Assembly: GCA_025936045.1 (NCBI GenBank)
Contig: JAICUB010000005.1
Coordinates: 124,001 to 188,000, forward strand
Direction: 5' to 3'
Length of the DNA: 64,000 bases
Origin: Polyangiaceae bacterium
GTDB taxonomy: Bacteria > Myxococcota_A > Polyangia > Polyangiales > Polyangiaceae
Positions 16,735-27,454 of this stretch are shown one piece after another. A program made the translations under genes and the position numbers. Under the pieces are notes generated by a model. It had not been told where the DNA came from and did no database searches. It worked only from the letters and a program-made list of their open reading frames with translations. Positions within the stretch are counted from its first letter, which is position 1. Each line of letters begins with the position of its first letter.

Positions 16735-17105
16735 TGTCCGTACGCAATCGTGGAGAGCAGTGCTTCCTCTGCCTGTCGCGAGTCGAGCCGCGTGTGCTGC
16801 ACCACGATCGGGACGTCGGACTCGATGACGCTCGCGTAGTCGGTACCGCGCGGGATTGGCTCGGGGTGCTGCAGGTCGTTGAAACGAAGATGCAGCGTTC
16901 TTCGCGCGGAGACGAGCACCTCGTACGGCCCGCACGGCTCGCGATCACGGAAAAAGACGGTGATCGCGACGTGCGCGTCGGCGTCACCGGCGTTGAGCAG
17001 GCATGCCGTCTCGTGGCTCGTCATGGCGGGTGCGGGGCCGGTGCTTTCGGGGGGGATGTAGCCTTCAGCGATCGCCCAGCGTGTTCGTCCGATTGGCTGC
17101 GACAT
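16731..17105 (-). CDS. Anabaena sensory rhodopsin transducer (ASRT) family protein
   Basis: A 124-residue soluble protein that resembles the transducer of Anabaena sensory rhodopsin over its full length: IGRTRWAIAEGYIPPEST, SHETACLLNAGDADAHV, REPCGPYEVLVSARRTLHLR, and the C-terminal VIESDVPIVVQHTRLDSRQA ending ALLSTIAYGQ. In cyanobacteria this beta-rich tetramer receives a signal from a retinal receptor. No rhodopsin or carotenoid-oxygenase gene is in this window. The gene heads an operon with the FAD/FeS oxidase (ATGA overlap) and the SDR. ATG 17105 has a strong ribosome binding site (GGAAAGGA). A role as a ligand-binding partner of the metabolic enzymes is inference. Confidence 0.9.
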   Translation of the reverse strand: MSQPIGRTRWAIAEGYIPPESTGPAPAMTSHETACLLNAGDADAHVAITVFFRDREPCGPYEVLVSARRTLHLRFNDLQHPEPIPRGTDYASVIESDVPIVVQHTRLDSRQAEEALLSTIAYGQ

Positions 17106-17373
17106 GCGCGTCCTTTCCGCAAAGCGCCGCTTCAAGTGCGTCGCCCGCTGGGCAGCTTGCCCCGGTGTGGCGCGACGACGTGGCGAACGGCAACGTCGGC
17201 CGCCGTCGCGACGGCGCAGGCTTGCCGCGTACGGTTTCTCACGCGCGTGCGCTGCATGGGCGAGCGAGCCTGCAAAAGTCGGTCCGTGGCATCGCTTCCG
17301 GCCGGCGGCTCGATGCAACGGGTGAGCGCCGCAGCGTGACCGCCCCGCCTGAGGCGCCTGCTAAAACATTCGC

Positions 17374-18222
17374 GTGAACCTGGTCGCGCCCACTGCGTTC
17401 AAGGGGAGCATGAGCCCGCTCGCGGCCGCTCGCCGACTGGCGCGCCCGGGCGATCGGCTGCTGCCGTTGAGCGACGGCGGGGACGGCTTCCTCGAATGTC
17501 TCGAGCACGGACTCGGCGGCTCGCTCGAGCGGGTGCCCGCGCCGGATCCCTTCGGGCGCGTCCGCCCGGTGCCCGTGTTGCGGTTACCGGGCGGCGGCAT
17601 TGCCGTCGAGTGTGCCGCGGTCGTGGGCCTCGCCGGTCTCGAGCGCCCGGATCCGATGGCCGCCTCGAGTCGCGGTCTCGGTGAGGTCCTCGCTCGTTTC
17701 GAGAGCGAGCCGCGCGTGTGGGTCGGGCTCGGCGGCAGCGCGACCGTCGACGGCGGCTGCGATTGGCCGGCCTTCAGGCTGCCTCCGACGACGGTGTTCT
17801 GCGACGTCCGAACGGACCTCGTGGACGCGGCGCGACTCTTCGCGCCGCAGAAGGGCGCGCGACCCGACCAGGTGACGCTGCTCGCGGAGCGCCTCGCCGG
17901 ACTCGGCTTACCGAACGGACCGCGCACGGGCGCCGCGGGAGGCCTGGGCGCGAAGCTCCTCTCGCTCGGTGGCGAGCTGGTCGACGGCGCCGAACGTGTG
18001 CTCGACGTGCTCGACTTCACGGCGGCGTGTCGCGGCTGCGCCGCGGTCGTCACTGGTGAGGGCCGCCTCGACGCGTCGTCGCTCGAGGGCAAGCTGCCGG
18101 TCGTCGTCGCTCGCCACGCGCGCTCGCTCGGGCTCCGCGTGGTCGGCCGCTTCGGATGCCGCGGTGAGGGTTGGGAGCAGGCCGCCGCGTTGTTCGACGA
18201 AGTGAGCTTCGAGGTTACCTAG
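17374..18222 (+). CDS. Glycerate kinase (GarK/GlxK family)
   Basis: A 282-residue cytoplasmic kinase that phosphorylates glycerate, feeding it into lower glycolysis. Family motifs are PTAFKGSMSPLAAARRL, LPLSDGGDGFLECL, VGLGGSATVDGG, and TGEGRLDASSLEGK. It is shorter than the usual 370 or so residues; much of the central region is condensed. GTG 17374 starts exactly at the family's N-terminal strand. It is divergent from the ASRT/FAD operon across 268 bases, which would let one regulatory region serve both. Its presence supports the idea that the cluster handles hydroxy acids. Confidence 0.85.
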   Translation: MNLVAPTAFKGSMSPLAAARRLARPGDRLLPLSDGGDGFLECLEHGLGGSLERVPAPDPFGRVRPVPVLRLPGGGIAVECAAVVGLAGLERPDPMAASSRGLGEVLARFESEPRVWVGLGGSATVDGGCDWPAFRLPPTTVFCDVRTDLVDAARLFAPQKGARPDQVTLLAERLAGLGLPNGPRTGAAGGLGAKLLSLGGELVDGAERVLDVLDFTAACRGCAAVVTGEGRLDASSLEGKLPVVVARHARSLGLRVVGRFGCRGEGWEQAAALFDEVSFEVT

Positions 18223-18266
18223 CTCGCCCCGCGTCGTGCACGCGGCCGTGTATAGTTTCGCCGAGA

Positions 18267-18977
18267 ATGCCTCGGAACCGCTCCGTCCGGCTCGCCGTCG
18301 CGGCATCGGCGTTGCTCGTCGTGGCGTGTGGCGGCCTCTCTCGGCGCACGATCTATACGGGCCACGTGAGCTACAGCACGAACTTCGATGCCGACGAGAG
18401 CCCGCTCTTCGAGAGCGGAGCCTGGCACCACCAAGGCACCGTTTGGACGAGCGTGGACACCGCCGGCGGCACGGCGTTCGGCACGCAGCCGCTCGGCGCG
18501 GGGCGCGGCCCCGACGGCGAGTACAACGATTCCTACGCGTACCTCGGCGGGTTTCCCTCGGATCAAGCAGCCGAAGCCGTGCTGCACCTCGGGCAGGTGG
18601 ATCCGAGGTGCACGCACGAGGTCGAGCTCCTCTTGCGCTGGGCGGATTCGACGGATTCGGCCCGTGGCTACGAGTGTAACCTCGCTTACGACGGCTCTTA
18701 CCTAGACGTCATTCGCTGGAACGGCGCGCTCGGCGACTTCGATTTCCTCACCACGGGTAGCGTGCCCGGCGGCCTCGCCGACGGCGACACCTTCCGTGCA
18801 ACCGCCGTCGGCGATCGCATCACCCTTTACGTGAACGACGTCGAGCGCGCGAGCGTCACGGACTCAGCCTTTACGACCGGAAACCCGGGCATCGGCTTTT
18901 GGCGCGGCCTCGGCGGCTGCGGTACGTTCGGGGACTTTGGCTTCACGAGCTTCAGCGCGTCGTCGATTGACGAATAG
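18267..18977 (+). CDS. Lipoprotein with a concanavalin/LamG-like domain
   Basis: A 236-residue predicted lipoprotein. The signal peptide (VRLAVAASALLVVAC) ends in the lipobox VVAC. The mature part has alternating strands typical of jelly-roll folds (YECNLAYDGSYLDVIRW, DTFRATAVGDRITLYVND, NPGIGFWRGLGG), resembling LamG or DUF1080-like glycan-binding domains. ATG 18267 begins the signal peptide. It may bind or process polysaccharide at the cell surface, but no catalytic residues are recognisable. Confidence 0.7.
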   Translation: MPRNRSVRLAVAASALLVVACGGLSRRTIYTGHVSYSTNFDADESPLFESGAWHHQGTVWTSVDTAGGTAFGTQPLGAGRGPDGEYNDSYAYLGGFPSDQAAEAVLHLGQVDPRCTHEVELLLRWADSTDSARGYECNLAYDGSYLDVIRWNGALGDFDFLTTGSVPGGLADGDTFRATAVGDRITLYVNDVERASVTDSAFTTGNPGIGFWRGLGGCGTFGDFGFTSFSASSIDE

Positions 18978-19041
18978 CGGCGGATGAATGCCGCAGTCGG
19001 CACCGGCAACGAACGTCCGGTAACGCTAGGAGAGTGAGCTC

Positions 19042-21807
<2,766 letters not shown>

Positions 21808-21832
21808 GCGCGCCGTCCGCTCGCGCGTACGA

Positions 21833-22135
21833 CTACGTCTTCTTGACGAAGAGCTTGCAGCTGCCGTTCGGATTGATCGGCCCCTTGACGACCTTGCAGC
21901 TGCCGCACGCGTCCTTGCCGCCGGGGTTGAATTGCACGCAGTCCTTGCAGTGCTTCGCCGGGTCCTGCGACTGATCGACGTACGCCGCGATCTCGGTGCG
22001 GAGCCGCGCGTCGTCCGGCGAGAGGCCGCTCGTGTCCTCGCAGCGCAAGGTCTTCGAGCAACCGGCGAGCGCGGCCGGCAGCGCGGCCGCGAGCGGCAGG
22101 ACGACGACGCGGGCGAGGGCGCTTCGTCGCGTCAT
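21833..22135 (-). CDS. High-potential iron-sulfur protein (HiPIP)
   Basis: A 100-residue periplasmic electron carrier. An N-terminal twin-arginine signal (MTRRSALARV followed by a hydrophobic stretch) fits Tat export of a folded cofactor protein. The cluster ligands follow the HiPIP layout: HCKDCVQF (C-x2-C), then GSCKVVKGPINPNGSCKLF. An extra Cys lies in DAC. ATG 22135 has GGAGAGG just upstream; a longer start at 22195 would put the Tat motif too far in. It is divergent from the Crp/Fnr-family regulator with 154 bases between. It may pass electrons from a cytochrome complex, but no partner is adjacent. Confidence 0.88.
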   Translation of the reverse strand: MTRRSALARVVVLPLAAALPAALAGCSKTLRCEDTSGLSPDDARLRTEIAAYVDQSQDPAKHCKDCVQFNPGGKDACGSCKVVKGPINPNGSCKLFVKKT

Positions 22136-22289
22136 CCTCTCCGCGGGTGAGGGGTTCGTGTCTCGAGCGGTTTTTGTGCTTCCTTCGCGGCTCATGGCCC
22201 GTCCACTCTTAGTCCTCGAACGACCGTAGCGGCATGACGGATGTCATGGCACGATGTCCCGGCACGCCGTACTCTGCCGGCGATCGACC

Positions 22290-23024
22290 ATGGCCCTCCA
22301 GCATTTCTGGGATCGCACGGCGCTCTTCGACGGTGTCGCTCCGGAAATCGTCGAGCAAATCGTCGAGTCGGCCGTGACCCGCGTGCACGCGCGCGGTTCG
22401 ACGATTTGGCGGGTCGGCGAAATTCCCCAGGCGCTTCTCGTCGTGAGGAGCGGTCTCGTCAAGCTGACGCGCCCGGCGCCGCGCGGCCGCACTTCGATTT
22501 GCGGCTTGTTCGGCGCGCCCTCCGTGCTCGGCGAGCTCGTGCTCGTCAAAGGCGTTTCGTATCAAAATGCCGCGATCGCGGCGACGGCGAACGTCTCCGT
22601 CGTCGCCATTCCCCGTGATCTCGTGCTCGGGTGCGTGCGCCGCGAGCCGCAAATCGCCCTCAATCTCTTCCGCGGCTTCGAAGACAAATTCATCGCGCTC
22701 AACGACAAGATCGACGTGCTCAGCGCCGGTTCCGTCGAAGCGCGGCTCGCCACGCTGCTGCTCAAGCTCTACGCACAATTCGGCGACGAGCTCGGCGACG
22801 GCACGCTGCGCATCGGTGTTCCGCTCTCCCGCCAAGAGCTCGCCGACATGGTGTCCACGTCCTTCGAAACGTCCATTCGTGTCCTCACCCGCTGGGAGCG
22901 GGAAGGCGTCGTGGCGACCGACGGGGAAGGTTTCACGCTCGGGGATCGCGCGCGTCTCGAAGCGCTCGGCGGCAGCTGGCCCGGTTCGGCGCCCGGTGCC
23001 GGCTCTTTCGCAGAGCTTCGCTGA
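22290..23024 (+). CDS. Crp/Fnr-family transcriptional regulator
   Basis: A 244-residue regulator. The N-terminal cyclic-nucleotide-binding fold is visible in GSTIWRVGEIPQALLVVRSG, LFGAPSVLGELVLVKG, and VVAIPRDLVL. The long dimerisation helix is FIALNDKIDVLSAGSVEARL, and the winged helix is PLSRQELADMVSTSFETSIR then VLTRWEREGVV. No N-terminal Cys cluster of the Fnr type is present, so it is not an oxygen sensor of that kind. ATG 22290 is chosen because it fits the domain start. It is divergent from the HiPIP gene, a possible target, and convergent with the signalling operon. Confidence 0.9.
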   Translation: MALQHFWDRTALFDGVAPEIVEQIVESAVTRVHARGSTIWRVGEIPQALLVVRSGLVKLTRPAPRGRTSICGLFGAPSVLGELVLVKGVSYQNAAIAATANVSVVAIPRDLVLGCVRREPQIALNLFRGFEDKFIALNDKIDVLSAGSVEARLATLLLKLYAQFGDELGDGTLRIGVPLSRQELADMVSTSFETSIRVLTRWEREGVVATDGEGFTLGDRARLEALGGSWPGSAPGAGSFAELR

Positions 23025-23027
23025 CGC

Positions 23028-24149
23028 TCACCGCGTCGGAAGCTCGACGACGAAAAGACTGCCGATCCCCTCCGCGGGCTCGACGTGAATCGTGCCGCCG
23101 TGCGCCTCGACGATTCGATGGCTGATGTATAGCCCCATGCCGAGTCCGCCGTAGTTGCGCGCCGAGACCGCGCGCTCGAAGCGCCCGAAGATGCGCTTCC
23201 GATCCGCCGGCGCGATGCCGATGCCGTGATCGCGTACGGCGATGCGCGCCTGCTCGGCAGCGTGGCTCAGCGTCACGTCCACTGGCCGTTCGCAGCCGTA
23301 CTTGATGGCATTCGAGACCAGGGTTTGCACCACGCGGCCGATGCGAAGCGGGTCGATCCGCAGCTTCACGGGTCCGCTCGAATGCAGCGTCAGCGTCGAG
23401 TTCGCTCGCGCCGCCTCGGCCTGGAAGCCCTCGACGATCTCCGTCACGACGCGCTCGAGGTCCGCCTCCGAACGCTCGAGCGTGAAGCGCCCTTGCGAAA
23501 TGGTCGCGACGGCGAGCAAATCGTCGATGAGCACACTGAGCCGGTCGGTTTGACGAATGGCGGTCGCGAGCTTCTTGCCGAGGGCTGATTCGCTGCCGTT
23601 CTCGCGGCCGCGGAGCAGGCGCGCGATGCCGTCGAGCTGAAGCTGCAGGCTCGTGAGCGGCGTCTTCAGCTCGTGAGAGGCGATCGACATGAAGTCGTCG
23701 CGGATCTCGACGGCTTCGGCGAGATCCCCGGCGAGGCGCTTGGCGTCGCGCTCGGCCGCGCGAATGCGAAGCAGCGCGCCCACCGTCGCCGAAAGCTCGC
23801 TCGCCTCGAAGGGCTGCACGAGATAGCCGTCGGCGCCCGCTTCGAGCCCTTCGACGCGGTTTTCGGAAGCCGTGTGCGGGGCGGAGGTGAGCAGCACCGG
23901 GATCGCTTCGGTCTCGGGCGCGGCTTTGAGACGACGGCACACCTCGTACCCGCTGATGTCCCGCAGCCGCACGTCGAGCACGATGGCGTCCGGCGCCTCG
24001 CGCGCCCGCGCGAGACCCTGCGAGCCGTTCGCGGCCTCGAGCACGCTGAAGCCCGACGTGCGGAGCATTTGCGAAACCGAATGACGACTCGCTGCCTCGT
24101 CGTTCACGTTGAGGACGCGCCCGCGTTGGCCCTCGAGAACGGCGCTCAT
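23028..24149 (-). CDS. Receiver-histidine kinase hybrid (last gene of the signalling operon)
   Basis: A 373-residue soluble protein. The receiver domain comes first (LNVNDEAASRHSVSQML, phospho-Asp in AIVLDVRLRD, Lys region LVQPFEASEL). Then HisKA has the phospho-His in SIASHELKTPLTSLQLQ, and the ATPase has NAIKYG, DHGIGIAPADRKRIF and GGLGMGLYISHRI. A receiver placed before a kinase core usually means phosphorylation controls the kinase. No sensor domain or membrane segment is visible. Its ATG overlaps the CheY-like gene's stop (ATGA). Confidence 0.95.
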   Translation of the reverse strand: MSAVLEGQRGRVLNVNDEAASRHSVSQMLRTSGFSVLEAANGSQGLARAREAPDAIVLDVRLRDISGYEVCRRLKAAPETEAIPVLLTSAPHTASENRVEGLEAGADGYLVQPFEASELSATVGALLRIRAAERDAKRLAGDLAEAVEIRDDFMSIASHELKTPLTSLQLQLDGIARLLRGRENGSESALGKKLATAIRQTDRLSVLIDDLLAVATISQGRFTLERSEADLERVVTEIVEGFQAEAARANSTLTLHSSGPVKLRIDPLRIGRVVQTLVSNAIKYGCERPVDVTLSHAAEQARIAVRDHGIGIAPADRKRIFGRFERAVSARNYGGLGMGLYISHRIVEAHGGTIHVEPAEGIGSLFVVELPTR

Positions 24150-24538
24150 GCGTGGCTTCCGAAGACGAGCAGCTCGACCGTGTCGAGCAGCGGCTGGATC
24201 TTGACCGGCTTTTTCACGAGCCCGTTCGCCTGCAGCTCCTCGGCCTTGCGCGCCGCTTGCCCGTCGGCGGTGAGCACCGCCACCGGAATCGTCGCGTGCC
24301 TCGCGTTCGCGAGCTGATGCCGCCGGAACTCGAAGCCGTTCGTGTTCGGCATCATCAGATCGAGCAGGATGAGGTCGGGCTGCTGCTCGGACTCGTCGAG
24401 CACGCGCAGTGCTTGCGCACCGTCGCCGGCCGCGGAAACGCCGTAGCCCTCCTCCTCCAACACTTCGACGACGGCCTCGCGAATGTCGCGATCGTCGTCC
24501 ACGACCAGGATATGCGCTTGTCTGTGCCGCATGTTCAT
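24146..24538 (-). CDS. CheY-like single-domain response regulator
   Basis: A 130-residue stand-alone receiver: ILVVDDDRDIREAVVEVLEE, phospho-Asp in LILLDLMMP, Thr in VAVLTADG, and Lys in GLVKKPVKIQPL. No output domain is fused, so it acts through protein contacts or as a phosphate relay. ATG 24538 overlaps the stop of the gene before it, and its own stop overlaps the next start, both as ATGA. Confidence 0.93.
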   Translation of the reverse strand: MNMRHRQAHILVVDDDRDIREAVVEVLEEEGYGVSAAGDGAQALRVLDESEQQPDLILLDLMMPNTNGFEFRRHQLANARHATIPVAVLTADGQAARKAEELQANGLVKKPVKIQPLLDTVELLVFGSHA

Positions 24539-26010
24539 GAGGCAGGCTCCGCGGCGCAGAGGCCGGCGACCGTTGCGAGCAGGCGCTCGAGCTTGAGCGG
24601 TTTCGGAACCACGACGACCCCGGAGGGCGCCCCCGCGGGACTCGCCGTCGACGCGATCACCGGAATGTTCGAAAGCAGCGGATCCGCCTGCATCGCCGCA
24701 TACACGCGGGTGCCGTCGAGGATGGGCAGCACCAAATCGAGCACGACCACGTCGGGGCGCCGCTCGCGATCGGCGAGCCGTTCGAGCGCCTCGCGGCCGT
24801 CGCACGCGGTCACCGCCGTATAGCCCTCCTCTTCGAACGCCTCCTGCAGCGATTCACGCGTGTCCTGATCGTCATCGACCACGAGTACGGTGCGGGCCCG
24901 GTCGTCGCCGTCGTGCGGGCGATCGTCCTTGATGCGGCGTGGGATACGGACGCTGAAGAGCGTGCCCGTCTCGGGCGTGGAAGCGACCTCGACTGCGCCG
25001 CCGTGGGCCATGGCGATCTGCTGGGAGATGAAGAGCCCGAGGCCGAGACCCTGGGATTTGGTCCGGGTCGGGCCGCGCTTTCTGAACGGATCGAAGAGCG
25101 TCGGTAAAAGCTCGGGCGGGATGACGCCGTGGTTGTGGACGCTCAGGCAGACCTCGCGCTCCGTGCACTCCGTGCGCACGCGCACGGGTGAGCCCTTCTC
25201 ACCGTGATAGAGCGCGTTCGCGATGATGTTCGAGAAGAGCTGCAGCAACCGATCGGGATCGCCCATCGTCACGCAGTTTTCTACGCCTTCGACCACGATG
25301 CGGTGCTCGGTGTCGAGACCGTGGAGCTCTTCGATCGTGCGCTCGACCAGCGCCTGCAGCTCCACGCGCCGCCGCGAACGCGCGAAACCGAGCCCGCCCG
25401 CGAGCCGCCCGCGCGTGAGGTCGAGCAGCTGCTCGATCATCTCCGTCATGCGCCGGCCCGCCGAGCGCATGCGCCGCAGCGTGCGGAGTTGCTTCTCGTC
25501 GGTGAGCTGCGATTCGAGCAGCTGCGACCCCGTGACGAGCGCGCCCAGCGGGTTTCTGAGATCGTGCCCCAGAATGCCCATGAAAAGCTCGTTCAGCCGC
25601 AGGGTGTGCGCGTATTCCTTGCGCTGCCGATAGAGCTCGAAAAAGACGTCGGCCTTGCCGCGCAGCACGTGCGGCTCGATCGGCTTGTACAAGAAGTCGA
25701 CCGCGCCGCTCTCGTAGCCCTTGAACACGCGCAACGGATCGCGGTTACCCGCCGTGATGAAGATGATGGGCACGTGTTTGGTGCGCTCGGTGCCGCGCAT
25801 GAGCTCGGCGAGCTCGAAGCCGTCCATCCCCGGCATTTGCACGTCGAGAAACGCGAGTGCCACGTCGTGTGCGAGCAGGAGCTCGAGCGCCTCCATGCCC
25901 GAGCGCGCCTTCAAAAGCTCGAGTCCCTCCCGGCGCAGCAGCGCCTCGAGCGCGACGAGGTTCTCCTCGATGTCGTCGACCAGGAGAAACTTCACGGGTT
26001 CCATGCTCAT
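24535..26010 (-). CDS. Receiver-kinase-receiver hybrid
   Basis: A 491-residue protein. Receiver 1 is FLLVDDIEENLVALEALL with the phospho-Asp in LAFLDVQMPGMDG. The HisKA box is GILGHDLRNPLGALVTG, and the ATPase shows FSNIIANALYHG and GLGLGLFISQQIAMAHGG. Receiver 2 is VLVVDDDQDTRESLQEAFEE with Asp in VVVLDLVLPILDG. No sensor or membrane segment is present, so it is cytoplasmic and probably takes phosphate from another kinase of the operon. ATG 26010 (ATGAGCATGG) overlaps the stop of CheB. Confidence 0.93.
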   Translation of the reverse strand: MSMEPVKFLLVDDIEENLVALEALLRREGLELLKARSGMEALELLLAHDVALAFLDVQMPGMDGFELAELMRGTERTKHVPIIFITAGNRDPLRVFKGYESGAVDFLYKPIEPHVLRGKADVFFELYRQRKEYAHTLRLNELFMGILGHDLRNPLGALVTGSQLLESQLTDEKQLRTLRRMRSAGRRMTEMIEQLLDLTRGRLAGGLGFARSRRRVELQALVERTIEELHGLDTEHRIVVEGVENCVTMGDPDRLLQLFSNIIANALYHGEKGSPVRVRTECTEREVCLSVHNHGVIPPELLPTLFDPFRKRGPTRTKSQGLGLGLFISQQIAMAHGGAVEVASTPETGTLFSVRIPRRIKDDRPHDGDDRARTVLVVDDDQDTRESLQEAFEEEGYTAVTACDGREALERLADRERRPDVVVLDLVLPILDGTRVYAAMQADPLLSNIPVIASTASPAGAPSGVVVVPKPLKLERLLATVAGLCAAEPAS

Positions 26011-26630
26011 GAGCGTGCTCCCTCGGCGCGCGGCTCCGCTCGCTCGCCGCCGGCCGCGAGCAACTCGAGCAGTGGACCGATCCGATCGGGGGTCGTGACG
26101 TGATCGACCGCGAACGCCGCGAGCGCCGCCGCCGGCATTTGTCGCGAGGTCGCGCTGTGCGGCGCCTGCACGACGGTCGTCCCGCCGGCGTCGTGAATGT
26201 GTTTGAGGCCGGCCGCGCCGTCCTCGTTCGCTCCCGAGAGCAGCACGCCGCAGAGCGTCGGGCCGTACGCGTCCGCGGCCGAGTCGAAGAGCACGTCGAT
26301 CGACGGCCGCGAGAAGAGCACCGGCTCGTCCATCGAGAGCGAGAAGCAATGTTCGCGCTCGACGAGCAAGTGGTAGTTCGGGGAGGCGAGGTACAGCGTG
26401 CCCGGCGCGAGCGGCTCCTTGTCCTCCGCCTCCTTGACCCGCAACGGAGTGAGCTCTCCGAGCACCGCGCAGAGCCCGCTCGGCCTCCTCGGCAGCATGT
26501 GGAGCACGACCGCGACCGGAACCGGCAGCGTCCCCGGCAGCGCGGGCACGATGTGCGCGAGCGCCTCGAGCGCGCCGGCGGAGCCGCCGACGACGATCGC
26601 GGCCAAATTGGGATGCTTCGGCTCGGTCAT
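26007..26630 (-). CDS. CheB-type methylesterase without receiver domain
   Basis: A 207-residue protein-glutamate methylesterase/deamidase. The catalytic triad is visible as Ser in VVGGSAGALEAL, His in VVLHMLPRRPSGL, and Asp in LSGANEDGAAGL. Chemotaxis CheB has an N-terminal receiver of about 120 residues; this one lacks it and starts at the catalytic domain. Separate receivers in the same operon could regulate it. The gene follows CheR with an ATGA overlap and precedes the receiver-kinase-receiver gene with another. It should reverse methylation made by the adjacent CheR. Confidence 0.93.
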   Translation of the reverse strand: MTEPKHPNLAAIVVGGSAGALEALAHIVPALPGTLPVPVAVVLHMLPRRPSGLCAVLGELTPLRVKEAEDKEPLAPGTLYLASPNYHLLVEREHCFSLSMDEPVLFSRPSIDVLFDSAADAYGPTLCGVLLSGANEDGAAGLKHIHDAGGTTVVQAPHSATSRQMPAAALAAFAVDHVTTPDRIGPLLELLAAGGERAEPRAEGARS

Positions 26631-27454
26631 AGGCGTTGGTAGATACGGGCGTCGGGAACGAACTCTCGGAATTCGCTCGCATGGCTCGAGAAGCGCAGGG
26701 TCTCCTTCAGCCCGAGGCCCAAAAAGCCCTTGCGGCAGAGTGCTTCGGAGATGACCCCGAGCGCGCGATCCTGCAGCGCGCGCTCGAAGTAGATGAGAAC
26801 GTTGCGGCAGGAAACGAGCTGCATTTCGGCAAACACGCTGTCGGTCGCCAAGCTGTGGTCGGCGAAGAGGATCGCCTTCTTCAGGCTGCGAGCGAGCACG
26901 GCCGAGGAATACTCGGCGGTGTAATAGTGCGAAAGCGACGCGCGTCCGCCCGCCTGCAAGTAGTTCTCGCTGAAGCGCGCAAAACGGTCGAGCGCGTACA
27001 CGCCGGCTTGCGCGACCCTCAGGCTCTCGGGGTGAATGTCCGTCGCGTAAATCTGCGTGCGCTCGAGCAGGCCCTCTTCCGCGAGCAGGATCGCGAGTGA
27101 ATACGCTTCCTCGCCCGTCGCGCAACCCGCGACCCAGACCTTCGGTGACGGGTAGGTGCGCAGCACGGGGACGACTTCGTCGCGCAGCGCCCGAAAATAG
27201 GTCGGGTCGCGGAAGAGATCGCTCACCTGTACCGTGAGGAAGCGCAAAAGCTCCGTGAACACCTGCGGGTCGGAGAGGGCGCGCTGCTCGAGGTGCGGCA
27301 CCGTGTCACAGCCGAAATGAACGAGCGCGGCAGCGACACGGCGGCGCAGCGACGCTTCCGCGTAACGGCGAAAATCGTAATGGTAACGCTCGTAAATCGC
27401 CTCGAACAGGTGTTCGAACTCCGAGTCGGCGCGGCTAGGGGCAAGCGCCATCAT
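26627..27454 (-). CDS. CheR-type protein-glutamate methyltransferase
   Basis: A 275-residue S-adenosylmethionine-dependent methyltransferase. The N-terminal helical region contains the family's RRVAAALVHFGCD segment, LLRFLTVQVSDLFRDPTYF precedes the catalytic domain, and the SAM-binding loop is VWVAGCATGEEAYSLAI. IYATDIHPESLRVA and VSCRNVLIYF are also characteristic. ATG 27454 overlaps the stop of the upstream hybrid kinase as ATGA; ATG 27466 would add four residues. No MCP receptor gene is in the operon, so the substrate is not a classical one. Confidence 0.95.
   Translation of the reverse strand: MMALAPSRADSEFEHLFEAIYERYHYDFRRYAEASLRRRVAAALVHFGCDTVPHLEQRALSDPQVFTELLRFLTVQVSDLFRDPTYFRALRDEVVPVLRTYPSPKVWVAGCATGEEAYSLAILLAEEGLLERTQIYATDIHPESLRVAQAGVYALDRFARFSENYLQAGGRASLSHYYTAEYSSAVLARSLKKAILFADHSLATDSVFAEMQLVSCRNVLIYFERALQDRALGVISEALCRKGFLGLGLKETLRFSSHASEFREFVPDARIYQRL

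Noticed and set aside
16731..17105. A light-sensing rhodopsin system
   Set aside because: Only the transducer-like protein is present; no seven-helix retinal protein or retinal-forming enzyme appears in the window.
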